DNA of 64,000 nucleotides from Apodemus sylvaticus (Eukaryota; Chordata; Mammalia; Rodentia; Muridae): the NCBI RefSeq assembly GCF_947179515.1, contig NC_067485.1:76337346-76401345 (forward strand). The letters run 5' to 3'. The notes below the pieces were generated by a model. The model was not told the origin of the DNA. It was given only the letters and a program-made list of their open reading frames with translations, and did not search any database. The position numbers and the translations under genes are program-made. Of this stretch, positions 11,740 through 22,940 are shown in pieces (position 1 is the stretch's first letter; every line of letters begins with the position of its first letter).

Positions 11740-12713
11740 TTAATTTTTGTCATGGAATACCTTGGTTTCTCCTTCTATGGTAATTGAGAGATTTGCTGAG
11801 TATAGTAGTTTGGGTTGGCATTTGTATTACCTTAGGGTCTGTATGACATCTGCCCATGCTCTTCTGGCTTTCATAATGTCCAGTAAGAAGTTGGTGTAAT
11901 TCTGATAGGTCTACCTTTATATTTTACTTGATTTCTTTTCCTTACTGCTTTTAATATTCTTTCTTTGTTTAATACATTTGGTGTTTTAATTATGTGATGG
12001 AGGAATTTCTTTTCTGGTCAAATCTATTTGGAGTTCTGTAGGCTTCTTGTATGTTCTTGGACATCTCTTTCTTTAGGTTGGGGAAGTTTTCTTCTATAAT
12101 TTTGTTGAAGACATTTACTGGCCTTTTAAGTTGGAAATCTTTACTCTCTTCTATACTTATAATCCTTAGGTTTGGTCTTTTCATTTTATCCTGGATTTCC
12201 TGGATGTTTTGGATCAGGAGCTTTTTGCATTTTTCATTTTCTTTGACTGTTGTATCAGTGCCTTCTATGCTATCCTCTGTACCTGAGATTCTTCTATCTC
12301 TCTTATTCCGTTGATGATGTTTGGATCCATGACTCCTGACTTATTTCCTAGGTTTTCTATGTTCTGAGTTGTCTCCTTTTGTGATTTCATTATTGTTTCT
12401 ACCTCCTTCTTTAGATTCTGGATGGCTTTGTTCAATTCTGTCACCTGTTTTGTTGTATTTTGCTTTAGTTCTTCAAGGGCTTCTCCCTGTTTACTCGTGA
12501 TCTCCTGTATGTCTTTAAGAGAGTTATTTATGTCCTTCATGAAGCCCTCAATGAATCCCTCTATTAGCATCCTAACCTGTGATTTTAAATCCAAATCTAG
12601 TTTTCCTGGTGTGTTGGGATATTCAGGACTTGCTGTTGTGGGAGAATTGGGTTCATATGGTACTACATTGCCTTGATTTTTGTTAGCAGCTTTCTACATT
12701 TGCCTTTTGCCAT
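11740..12713 (-). pseudogene. L1 ORF1 remnant, minus strand
   Basis: The start is recognised as MAKGKCRK at 12713 on the minus strand. The coiled-coil stretch contains SLKDIQEITSKQGEALEEL and VTELNKAIQNLKKEVETI, and the core is seen as RPNLRIISIEESKDFQLK, NVFNKIIEENFPNLKKEM and IQEAYRTPNRFDQKRNSS. The C-terminal domain is present but broken, and part of it (after the GRPIRIT-like word near 11900) is shortened. The coiled coil lacks the repeated KSLKEMQEN blocks of the plus-strand copies, which marks a distinct subfamily. Function of an intact copy would be L1 RNA packaging. Confidence 0.8.
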
Positions 12714-12905
12714 CTGGTTATCTCTGGTGTTAGTTGGTCCTGCTATCACTGGTTGGTAATTGCCCCTCCTGTGTGCCTTCAAGCCTATCTCAGCAACCCT
12801 GGGTGACCTGCTTTCCTGTAGCACAGATTGCTGTGGTGCTGCTGAGTTCCTGGGTGCAGGTGCTGTCCTGGTGGGATGTGTCCCAAGTGATCCTCTACTC
12901 TGGTG
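12714..12905 (-). promoter_or_regulatory. Partial L1 5'UTR, minus strand
   Basis: A GC-richer segment lies immediately upstream of the MAKGK start of the minus-strand ORF1, with CCCAGG and CTGGG words as in the longer 5'UTR at 16547-17585. It is too short to hold a full set of promoter monomers, so the element is 5'-truncated. The outer boundary is approximate. Confidence 0.55.
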
Positions 12906-14937
12906 ATCCCTGCCCACCAGTCTGCTACACAGTCACAGGTGCACAGATCCATTGTCAGTGGATTTACTTATCGAAAGTCCTGATAAGCATTAGATTTTGA
13001 GAATTTATCTTTTTTCAACATATTGAAGAAAAGATAGTGACTTGGGTAAATATATCCATTTTAGTCAGCTAGCCTAATGAAACAATTTCCATAAATTAAA
13101 TGATTAAGTAAACAACACAGATATATTTCTGAGAGTTCTAAACACTGGAAGGTATAGAACAGGGTGCCTTCATGGTAAAGTTCTTTTGGTGACAGGTGGC
13201 TATTTTCCTGCTATAACAAGAAATGTAAGAAAAAGTGCAGGCCAACTATCTGCGGTATGCTCCATAGGGGCACTAATCCCTTCCACAGAAGCTCCAGCAC
13301 ATAACCTAATTACTTCCCTGAAGCCTTGTCATCTCAGATCATAAAATGGAGGATACAGATAGCAAGAATCAATGAATTTACGGGGAGATACGCATTTAGC
13401 CGATTACAGTTTGTAAACACAACCTGTCCTTGGTGTAAGTACTTACAAAGCATTAGGTGAAGGATCAAGCTGTTCTGTGAACCTGCAGACAATGGGTTCT
13501 ACCTAATCATTTATTTCTATGCCAGAAATTGTGTGATTTATCCAGAAGTTTAAAAAATAAAAGTTCTCCTTATTTTTGATTTATTTTATTTTTGACAATA
13601 ACAATGAATAGGTTTTCAGCTGCCCATGTTTGACAGAGTACAATTCTGGTGACTATAAGCCCTTTTGAATTGTAAGAAGCTTCAGTTCTGTGGAATGGAT
13701 TCTGTTATTCTGTCCTTTCCCAAATGCATTGATTTGTAAAATGTTGCCTCAACCTTTTTTGCTTACAATTTTACAATTTTTTTACTTTTTCCACTTTGAG
13801 TGCGTGGGTGTGTGCAAAGGAGCCTCACACCCTTCTGTTAGGCTTCACACTGTTTCTGCTGTGTTCTCACTGAGCTGCTAAAACCAACTTGCAAAAAATG
13901 TTTCTGCTACTACCTGGGTACCAGGAAAATTTTAATATCTTTCATTGCTGTGCTGAACAAAATAATATTTCTGCATGGCTAAATGCTTTGCATGTTATTC
14001 TTTTAATCCACACCAGTAGGTATATGAATCAGTAGGAAGGCTGTAATTCAAGTGGTACTCTAGGCAGCAGGAGACAGGGTACAGTATGTGCTTTAAAAAA
14101 AACCCTCAGGTTAAGATAGATTTTTATACTATCGTTCACTCAATTGAGCTCTCTATGTCTGAACTACATTTTTTTGTTTTGTTATTTTTTTGTTCTTTTC
14201 CTTTTTAATAATTTATATAAGATTTATTTAGATAGTTTCTGTACTCATCCCTTATGATGCATAAGAAAAGGAGACATAGAACAAAATAAAGCATGTAATT
14301 GTCATGCAGTGCTAACTTGGGAAATGACTAAGCCAAAGAGAAGGAGAGGCCCACAAATTATTTCAGAGTTACATATTCACAGACACTTTGCTCCGAGAAG
14401 ACAGCTTGCTCAGAATGTTTCAGCATTTTTTTCTCCAGAGAAGCAAAGAATAATTAAGGAGAATTGCAGGAAGGATGATGAAGATATTATCATCTGCTAA
14501 ACTAGGTCAGAGAAAAATCTAGAAATGAGAAATTTTATATTATTATTGTTAAGGATCTCTGATAGCACCTTGTCCTTGTTTGGTAAGTACCGGAGGTTGT
14601 CCCAGGATGGATGGATAGGTTAGGGTCGGGGACAAGGGAAGAGGCATTTTAAAGGCAAAGTTAATAACATTAATGGTACAAATATGTAAACCAAGCTTAT
14701 CATGCCCTAGTATTTTTCTAAGTTATTATAGTCACATAATCCTCATAATTCTATGTATGTATTATATACACAGAAATACCAAATGATATGGAGTTGATGC
14801 CAGTTGGAAAATTTGATTGTGAGTATTAATGAAGATGTTTTCTATTAACAGATGAGCATAAGGCTGGGTGAAGAGGAAAAGCCTTGACAGTGGTCAAGAG
14901 ACCCAGAGCCGGTGTCTTTCAGGGAGCACCAGCAGGA

Positions 14938-14938
<1 letters not shown>
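12906..14938. other. No recognised gene or repeat
   Basis: About 2 kb of AT-rich sequence. Open frames are under 65 codons and resemble nothing I know. The 13180-13560 stretch is slightly less AT-rich, but I could not assign it to a family. Confidence 0.4.
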
Positions 14939-15011
<73 letters not shown>

Positions 15012-15016
15012 ATATG
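14939..15016. repeat. (TA)n(TG)n(TATG)n compound microsatellite
   Basis: A TA run passes into a long uninterrupted TG run and then TATG units, immediately before the first copy of the 110-bp direct duplication at 15021. Confidence 0.95.
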
Positions 15017-15020
15017 AACA

Positions 15021-15131
15021 GCTGGCTCTGTAGAAGTCATTTGAGAGAATCATACACAGTGAAATGAAAGACAAGTCCTCTGTGTGCAGAGGGGAGAAAC
15101 TTTTGCAATGTAAAAGTGAAGAAACAAACAC
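15021..15131. repeat. 110-bp direct duplication, copy 1
   Basis: It starts GCTGGCTCTGTAGAAGTC and ends at GAAGAAACAAACACA. It matches 16294-16405 with only two mismatches by eye. No mobile-element family is recognised. Confidence 0.92.
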
Positions 15132-15184
15132 AGCAAATCCTCCAAAGATGAAGAATTTGGGCTGTTATGAAGGAATAATATAAA

Positions 15185-15475
15185 TCCCCAACCAAAGAGT
15201 ATACATGGAGGGAGCCATGGCTCCAGATATATATGTATCAGAGGACTGCTTTATCTGGCATGAATGGGAGGGGAGGCCCTTGTCCCTGTGAAGGTTTGAT
15301 GCCCCTGCATAGGGGGATGTTAGAGCAGTGAGGGTGGCTGAGTGGGTGGAGGAGCACCCTCATAGAGGCAAAGGGGAGGAGGGAGAGGGGGAATGGGATA
15401 GGGTTGTACAGGGGTAACTAGAATGGGGTGTATCCTTTGAAAGGTAAACAAATAAAATGATTAATAAAAATTGAA
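15185..15475 (+). mobile_element. Lx-type L1 3'UTR fragment, plus strand
   Basis: It opens with words such as AGAGTATACATGGAGGGA and CTCCAGATATATATGTATCA, continues with the GGGAGGGGAGGCCC and GGGTGGAGGAGCACC purine-rich segment, and ends in AAATAAAATGATTAATAAAAA. This is the layout of old rodent L1 3' ends, with no ORF2 retained. It is a short 5'-truncated insertion. Confidence 0.7.
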
Positions 15476-16293
15476 TGGAGACTCCTCAGTTTCAACAAGA
15501 AAGACCTGCTTATCTCACTGTCAAGGACTGCAAAGTTTCCGAAAATCTAGCTCATAAAATATCATGCAGCAACACAAGGTGTGCAGAAGAATAAAAACAC
15601 AGGATAACAAACAGTTAAATGCAAGTGGTAAATTTGTTTAATATGAAAAAAATTAAGGGAACTCAAAACAGAGTGTCACAAAAGTAGGCACAAAGTAGAT
15701 AAAAACTATAGCCCTAAATTCCAAAACAAAGTAAGGGGTAAATTTTAATGATGTGCATAGTCAAATATTACATATGAATTTATATCAGAAATGCTAACTA
15801 GATTTAGTAAAGAGATCAATGAAAAGCATTTCTAAAAGAATGGATAAAGTCCTTATGAAGGCTTAAAGAGATTGTGGATGAATTACAACAGTAGCAACAG
15901 CAATAAAAAATAACCAAAACTATATATGGAAACTGTAAGACAATATTAAGAAAAAACAAAACATGAATTCTAAGCATAGAAGTACATAGAAAAGGTAAAG
16001 AATACATTCTTAAAATTCTATACAAATTCTCAAAATTAAATAAGATATGATAGAAGAGGAATTTGGAATGCCACATGAATTTAACAGGGAGATCAATTCT
16101 GGTGTCCTATTACAGCTGAGATGCCCACTGTATAGAGGAAGGCATGGAAAGGTAAAACTAAAGACAAGTCTCATGGAAAGGCAAAGCTTCCACAACAATG
16201 GTGGATTTCCCTACAGAAGCCAGCATGGCAGAGAAGAATGCTTTTCAAACATTATCAGAATAATGGCAAAGTGAAGCAATCCCTGAGCACAAA
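15476..16293. other. Unassigned A-rich sequence between duplication copies
   Basis: About 820 bp of A-rich sequence between the Lx 3' end and the second copy of the 110-bp duplication. It has the base composition of a decayed L1 body, but I could not align it to a named part. Confidence 0.35.
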
Positions 16294-16405
16294 GCTGGCT
16301 CTGTAGAAGTCATTTGAGAGAATCATACACAGTGAAATGAAAGACAAGTTCTCTGTGTGCAGAGGGGAGAAACTTTTGCAATGTAAAAGTGAAGAAACAA
16401 GCACA
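16294..16405. repeat. 110-bp direct duplication, copy 2
   Basis: Near-identical to 15021-15131 (about 98% by eye), offset about 1273 bp. It ends about 140 bp before the large L1 insertion at 16547. Confidence 0.92.
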
Positions 16406-16532
16406 CATTAGGAAATTAACAAGTAACGCAAAACCAATAAAGAGCAGAATGCAATACATAACCTTCAACAATAATTTTAAAGAGTAGTGGTTCAAATTCT
16501 CCAATGAAAACACACAGACTAGGAACTTGGTT

Positions 16533-16546
16533 TAAAATGTGGTTTG
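16533..16546. other. Candidate L1 target-site duplication, 5' copy
   Basis: AAAATGTGGTTTG begins at 16534, directly after TTT, and matches AAAATGTGTTTTG at 22941-22953 with one mismatch. The junction reads TT/AAAA, the known preferred nick site of the L1 endonuclease. Confidence 0.7.
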
Positions 16547-17585
16547 TGGGCGACTGCGGCAGCAGCAAGAGCAGCAACGGCTGGTCCAGAGGAAGGGTCA
16601 TCAGCAGTGGAGCCAAGCTGACAGGGTCCAGGCAGATCCTGTGCCCACGACCACTGGCCATCGCTGGCCAGCCAGGCTGCAAGCAGTGGCAGATTACGGA
16701 GCCTTTCACCACGCAGAAGCCACTTCAGAACTCTGCCTCCCGCCAGTCAGTTACTAGAAACTGGCCTCTATCTTGGTTCTCGGACACCAGAGAGATCAGA
16801 CAGACTCAGGTACGCAAATATAACCCGAGACCAACATTGAGGGGGTCTAAGCCCGACGGGCGTTGGCCTGCACCCAGGTCCTGGATTGGTCAGGGGGCCA
16901 CCGGTGTGCAAACCCGGCTAGGGGGTTGTTTGCCCGGGCCTGTGCGCGCGTACAGGTGCCACCACCATTTTGCCTATGGGAAGCCAGAGAGTCCTAGCAG
17001 GCAAAACCCCTAACAGGCATAGCCTGAGGCAGACATAGCAGGGGTCTCAGACGGTCAGGCCCTGGACTGCCCCCAGGCCCTGGGCTGCTCGGTGGGCCAT
17101 CTGTGTGCTGACCCGGCCAGGAGGTTGTTAGCCCAGCAGACTCTCCCAGCACTCTCAGGGAGCACGCTCCACCATCCTGGCCACCTGACAGACCCAATTA
17201 ACACTCACAGCTGAGGGGAACGTTGCTCGGACATTGGCCTGCCAGGCTTTTGCCTAGACTCGGGGCTTGAGCAGCGAGGCTAGCCTTGTGTGCACCAACC
17301 CGGTTGGGAGTTCTGCTGGCCAGCAGAGTGATCAGCACACAGAAAAGGTCCCTGCAGCATACATCCTCAGCACTCCCTGAAGGAGCACACAGGCACCATC
17401 TGGTTCACAGACACAATCTGGGGCAAAACACACTAGGGCTGCAAGGGTACCCAAGAGGAGGACAGCACATCAGCAATCTGCAACAGGGGAAACCCTGCCA
17501 TCCAGTGTTGCAGAAATAGCCCTAGAGCCTCTCAGGAGGATGAAACACCAGCCAGAGACAAGACCAACTAGCTCCAGAGAATAAG
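16547..17585 (+). promoter_or_regulatory. L1 5'UTR with three monomer-like tandem units
   Basis: A GC-rich, CpG-containing leader stands out sharply from the AT-rich flanks. Three imperfect units of about 185-200 bp can be aligned by the anchor GTGTGC followed by a CCCGG-type word, at about 16904, 17103 and 17288. Each unit also has a GGCCTG/GGCCCTGG word about 40 bp upstream of the anchor. Murine L1 promoters are known to consist of such tandem monomers. Promoter activity is inferred. The unit sequences have diverged from one another, so the leader is old. Confidence 0.8.
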
Positions 17586-18849
17586 ATGGCAAAGGGCAAA
17601 TGTAGGAACACTACTAGCAGAAATCTAGGCAATATGGCAGCATCTGAACCAAACTCTCCAACATTAGCAAGTCCTGGTTATGCCAACACACCAGAGAAAC
17701 AAGATTTGGATTTAAAATCACTGGTCATGATGCTGCTAGAAGAACACAAAAAGGACATAAATGAATCTCTTAAAGAAATACAGGGGAACATGAATAAGCT
17801 AGAAACCCATATAATGGAAACACAAAAATCACTTAAAGAAATGCAGGAGAATAAGGCTCAAGAGATAGAAGCCAATAAAGAAGAAACACACACACACACA
17901 AAAAAAAACTTAAAGAAATGCAGGAGAACTTGAGTCAACAGGCAGAAGTCATGAAAGAGGAAACACAAAAATCTCTTAAAGAATTACAGGAAAACACAAA
18001 CAAACAAATGATGGAACTGAGCAAAACCATCCTGGATCTAAAAACAGAAGTAGAAACAACTAAGAAATCACAAAGGGAGACAACTTTGGAGATAGAAAAC
18101 CTTGAGAAGAAATCAGGGGCCATGTAAATATAAACAACAGAATACAAGAGATGGAAGAAAGAATCTCAGATGCTGAAGATACCATAGAAACCATTGACTC
18201 AACTGTCAAAGAAAATGCAAAATGCAAAAAGCTTGTATCCCAGAACATCCAGGAAATCTAGGATACAATGAGAAGACCAAACCTAAGGATTATAGGTATA
18301 GATGAGAGTGAAGATTTACAACAGAAAGGGCCAGCAAATATCTTCAACAAAATTATGGAATAGAACTTTCCCAACTTAAAGAGAGAGATGACTATGAATA
18401 TACAAGAAGCCTACAGAACTCCAAACATACTGGACCTGAGCAGAAATACCTCCTGTCACATAATAATCAAAACCCCAAATGCACTAAACAAAGAAAGAAT
18501 ATTAAAGGCAGTAAGAGAAAAAGGCCAAGTAACATGTAAAGGAAGACCTATCAGAATCACACCAGACTTCTCACCAGAGACCATGAAAGCTAGAGGATCC
18601 TGGGCAGATCTCATTCAGACTCTAAGAGAACACAAATGTCAGCCAAGACTACTATACCCAGCAAACCTCTCATTCACCATAGATGGAGAAACCAAGATAT
18701 TCCATGACAAAACCAAATTTACACAATATCTTTCCACAAACCCAGCTCTGCAAAGAATAATAAGAGGAAAACTCCAATACAAGGAGGGAAACTACACCCT
18801 GGAAAAAGCAAGACACTTAGCTTCCTTCATCAAACCCCAAAGAAGATAA
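17586..18849 (+). pseudogene. L1 ORF1 (RNA-binding chaperone), disrupted
   Basis: The start ATG at 17586 gives MAKGKCRNTTSRN. The coiled coil has three related blocks (TQKSLKEMQEN, NLKKCRRT/KKMQEN and TQKSLKELQEN) interleaved with EANKEE-type acidic linkers. The core RRM follows (MRRPNLRIIGIDESEDLQ, NIFNKIME) and then the C-terminal domain (KERILKAVREKGQV, GRPIRITPDFSPETMKAR, LREHKCQPRLLYPANLS), ending KPQRR at 18849. Lesions: a CA-repeat expansion at 17887-17908 shifts the frame, a small deletion gives a stop at about 18124, CAG to TAG lies near 18258, and a TAG lies at 18361. The protein would be nonfunctional. Confidence 0.93.
17887..17908. repeat. (CA)7A8 slippage tract inside L1 ORF1
   Basis: Seven CA units run into eight A where sister blocks have GAAACACAAAAATCACTT. 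The extra bases move the downstream coiled coil to another frame. Confidence 0.85.
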
Positions 18850-18877
18850 CCACTCAAATATAAAAAGAACATCAAAA

Positions 18878-21800
18878 ATGACAGGAAGTAATAATCACTA
18901 TTCCTTAATATCTCTTAACATCAATGGTCTCAATTCCCCAATAAAAAGACATAGACTAACAGACTGGATAAGGAAACAGGACCCTACAATTTGCTGCATA
19001 CAGAGACACACCTCAGTGTCAAAGATAAAAACTACCTTAGAGTAAAAGACTGGAAGACAATCTTACAAGCCAATGGTCACAGGAAACGAGTAGGAGTAGC
19101 CATTCTAATATCAGATAAAATTGACTTTCAACCTAAAGTCATCAAAAGAGACACAGAAGGACACTTCTTGCTGGTCAAAGGAAAAATCCACCAAGAAGAA
19201 GTTTCAATTCTGAACATCTATGTGCCAAATACAAGGGCACCCTCATTCGTAAAAGAAACTTTACTAAAGTTCAAAGCACACATTGCACCTAACACAATAA
19301 TTGTGGGGGACTTCAACACTCCACTCTCCTCAATGGATCGATCGGGAAAACAGAAACTAAACAGGGACACAGTAAAACTAATTGAAGCTTTGGACCAATT
19401 GGATTTGACTGATATTTATAGAACATTTCACCCTAAAGCAAAAGAATATACCTTTTTCTCAGCACCTCATGGTACCTTCTCCAAAATCGACCATATAATT
19501 GGACACAAGGCAGACCTCAACAAATATAAGACGATCGAACTGATCCCATGCCTCCTATCAGATCACTATGGTGTAAGAGTGGTTTTCAATAGTAACAAAA
19601 ACAACAGAAAACCCACATAAACATGGAGGCTGAATAATACTCTACTCAATGACACCTTGGCCAAAGAAGAAATAAAGAAAGAAATCAGAGACTTTTTAGA
19701 ATTTAATGAAAATGAAGGCACAACATACCCAAATCTTTGGGACACAATGAAAGCAGTGCTAAGAGGAAAACTCACAGCCCTGAGTGTCTCCAAAAAGAAA
19801 ATGGAGAGAGCATACACTAGCAGCTTAATGACACACCTGAAAGTCCTGGAACAAAAAGAAGCTATTTCACCCAGGAGGAGTAGAAGACAGGAAATCATCA
19901 AACTCAGGGCTGAAATCAATCAAGTAGAAACAAAGAGAACCATACAAAGAATCAATGAAGCCAGGAGCTGGTTCTTTGAGAAAATCAAAAGGATAGTTAT
20001 ACCCTTAGCCAGACTGACCAAAGGGCACAGAGAAAGTATCCAAATTAACAAACTTAGAAATGAAAAGGGGGATATAATAACAGAAACTGAGGAAATCCAA
20101 AAAATCATCAGATACTACAAGAGCCTATATTCAACACAACTGGAGAATCTGGAGGAAATGGACAATTTCCTTGACAGATACCAAATAACAAAATTAAATC
20201 AGGACCAAATAGATCATCTAAACAGTCCGATATCCCCTAAAGAAATAGAAGGGGTCATAGAAAGTCTTCCAACCAAAAAAAGCACAGGACCAAATGGTTT
20301 CAGTGCAGAATTCTATCAGACCTTCAAAGAAGACCTAACACCAATACTCTTCAAACTATTCCACAAAATAGAAACAGAAGGAAGACTAACCAATTCCTTT
20401 TATGAAGCCACAATTACGCTGATACCAAAACCACACAAAGATCCAACAAAGAAAGAGAACTTCAGACCAATTTCCCTTATGAACATCGATGCAAAAATAC
20501 TCAATAAAATTCTTGCCAACCAAATCCAAGAACACATCAAAACGATCATCCACCATGATCAAGTAGGCTTTATCCCAAGGATGCAGGGTTGGTTCAATAT
20601 ACGGAAATCCATCAATGCAATCCACTACATAAACAAACTCAAAGAAAAAAACCACATGGTCATTTCATTGAATGCTGAAAAAGCATTTGACAAAATTCAG
20701 CATCCTTTTATGCTTAAACTCTTGGAAAGAACAGGAATTCAAGGCCCATACCTAAACATAGTAAAAGCAATATACAGCAAACCGGTAGCCAGCATCAAAC
20801 TAAATGGAGAGAAACTTGAAGCAATCCCACTAAAATCAGGGACTAGACAGGGCTGCTCCCTTTTTCCTTATCTTTTCAATATTGTACTTGAGGTACTAGC
20901 TCGGGCTATTCGACAACATAAGGAGGTCAAAGGGATATAAATTTGAAAGGAAGAAATCAAACTATCATTATTTGCAGATGACTTGATAGTCTACCTAAGT
21001 GACCCAAAAAACTCCACTAGAGAGCTCCTACAGCTGATAAACAACTTCAGCAAAGTGGGAGGTTATAAAATCAACTCAAGCAAATCAGTGGCCTTCCTAT
21101 ACTCAAAGGATAAGCAGGCTGAGAAAGAAATTAGGGAAATGACACCCTTCACAATAGCCACAAACAGTATAAAGTACCTTGGGGTGACTCTTACCAAACA
21201 TGTGAAAGATCTGTATGACAAGAACCTCAAGACTCTGAAGAAGGAAATGGAAGAAGACCTCAAAAAAATGGGAAAACCTCCAATGCTCCTGGATCGGCAG
21301 GATCAATATAGTTAAAATGGCCATTTTGCCGAAAGCAATATACAGATTCAATGCAATACCCATCAAAATCCCAACTCAATTCTTCACAGTGTTAGAAAAT
21401 GCAATTCTCAAATTCATCTGGAATAACAAAAAACCCAGGATAGCTAAAACTATTCTCAGCAACAAAAGAAATTCTGGGGGAATCAGTATCCCTGACCTCA
21501 AGCAATACTACAGAGCAATAGTGTTAAAAACTGCATGGTATTGGTACAGTGACAGGCAGGCAGATCAATGGAACAGGATTGAAGATCCAGAAATGAACCC
21601 ACACACCTATGGCCACTTGATCCTCGACAAAGGGGCTGAAAACATCCAATGGAAAAAAAGATAGCCTTTTCAACAAATGGTGCTGGTTTAACTGGAGGTC
21701 AGCATGCAGAAGAATGCGAATTGATCCATCCTTGTCTCCTTGTACTAAGCTCAACTCCAAATGGATCAAGAACCTCCACATAAAGCCAGACACTCTGAAG

Positions 21801-22696
21801 CTAATAGAAAAGAAACTGGGAAAGACCCTTGAGGACATCGGTACAGGGAGAAAGTTTCTGAACAGAACACCAATAGCGTGTGCTCTAAGATCAAGAATTG
21901 ACAAATGGGACCTCATAAAATTACAAAGTTTCTGTAAGGCAAAGGACACCATCAAAAGGACAAATTGGCAACCAACAAATTGGGAAAAGATCTTCACCAA
22001 TCCTACATCAGATAGAGGGCTAATATCCAATATATATAAAGAACTCAAGAAGTTAGACTCCAGAAAACCGAACAACCCTATTAAAAATGGGGTACAGAGT
22101 TAAACAAAGAATTCTCACCTGAAGAACTTCGGATGGTGGAGAAACATCTTAAGAAATGCTCAACTTCATTAGTCATTAGGGAAATGCAAATCAAAACAAC
22201 CCTGAGATTTCACCTTATGCTAGTCAGAATGGCTAAGATTAAAAATTCAGGAGACAGCAGGTGTTTTCGATGGGGAGAAAGAGGAACATTCCTCCACTGC
22301 TGGTGGGATTGCAAATTGGGACAACCACTCTGGAAAGCAGTCTGGCGGTTCCTTCGAAAACTGGGCACCTCACTTCCAGAAGATCCTGCTATACCACTCC
22401 TGGGCATATACCCAAAAGATTCCCCAGCATGTAATAAGGATGCATGTTCCACTATGTTCATAGCAGCCCTATTTATAATAGCCAGAAGCTGGAAAGAACC
22501 CAGGTATCCCTCAACAGAAGAGTGGATGCAAAAAATGTGGTATATCTACACAATGGAGTACTATTCAGCCATTAGAAACAATGAATTCATGAAATTCTTA
22601 GGCAAATGGATGGAGCTGGAGAACATCACACTAAGTGAGGTAACCCAGACTCAAAAGATGAATCATGGTATGCACTCATTAATAAGTGGATATTAA
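18878..22696 (+). pseudogene. L1 ORF2 (endonuclease-reverse transcriptase), disrupted
   Basis: The start ATG at 18878 gives MTGSNNHYSLIS. The endonuclease has NINGLN, THLSVKDKNYLRVK, VGDFNTPLSSM, FSKIDHIIGHK and LSDHYGVRVVF, but a 1-bp loss near 19003 shifts the frame and a TAA at 19617 interrupts. The RT region 19657-20940 is open for 427 codons, with ISLMNIDAKILNKILANQ, VGFIPRMQGWFNI and RQGCSLFPYLFNIVLEVLAR. Stops at about 20938 precede an intact LFADDLIVY catalytic block near 20970. A-run indels near 21268, 21660 and 22084 break the C-terminal part. The Cys motif is altered to CFRWGERGTFLHCWWDC, losing one residue and one cysteine. The end is at ISGY, 22696. Confidence 0.94.
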
Positions 22697-22825
22697 CCTA
22701 GAAAACTGGAATACCCAAAACATAATCCACACATCAAATGAGGTACAAGAAGAACAGAGGAGTGGCCCCTTGTTCTGGAAAGACTCAGTGAAGCAGTATA
22801 GGGCAAAACCAGAATGGGGAAGTAG

Positions 22826-22892
22826 GAATGGGTGGGTGGGAGGACAGGGGGAGAGAAGGGGGCTTATGGGACTTTTGGGGAGTTGGGGGCTA
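22826..22892 (+). other. G-rich tract of L1 3'UTR (G-quadruplex potential)
   Basis: Runs such as GGGTGGGTGGGAGG, CAGGGGGAG and GGGGAGTTGGGGGC lie on the sense strand, homologous to the tract at 10108-10185. Confidence 0.7.
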
Positions 22893-22940
22893 GAAAAGGG
22901 GAAACCATTGGAAATGTAAATAAAAATTATATCGAATAAA

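Larger units (their letters stand above)
10269..12905 (-). mobile_element. L1 LINE, 5' portion, minus strand (5'UTR, ORF1, first third of ORF2)
   Basis: Directly after the poly(A) tail of the plus-strand L1, minus-strand L1 resumes in ORF2 at the FLDRYQ region. It runs back through the endonuclease domain (to about 11581), ORF1 (about 11740-12713) and a short 5'UTR to about 12905, where recognisable L1 sequence fades. It may be the 5' part of the minus-strand L1 at 2811-5082. The missing interval, estimated by comparison with the copy at 19657-20940, is about 0.5 kb. Its ORF1 N-terminus differs from the plus-strand copies, so it is another subfamily. Confidence 0.85.
16547..22940 (+). mobile_element. 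Near-full-length L1 LINE, plus strand, structurally complete but coding-dead
   Basis: This is the only element in the window with all parts in order: a GC-rich 5'UTR (16547-17585), ORF1 (17586-18849), a short spacer, ORF2 (18878-22696), a G-rich 3'UTR and an A-rich tail ending about 22940. The length of about 6.4 kb fits a complete murine L1. A 13-bp flanking duplication with one mismatch and a TT/AAAA insertion site support one target-primed insertion. Both ORFs have several frameshifts and stops, so it cannot be autonomous. The MAKGKCRN ORF1 start and the extra coiled-coil blocks relate it to the copies at 5083 and 53116. Confidence 0.95.

Noticed and set aside
16504..17013. 169-codon open frame in GC-rich DNA
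   Set aside because: It lies in the L1 5'UTR; the frame results from high GC and has no conserved protein.
19657..20940. 427-codon open reverse transcriptase frame as a possible active gene
   Set aside because: It is only the middle of a frameshifted L1 ORF2, with stops before the FADD block, so it cannot make a working enzyme.
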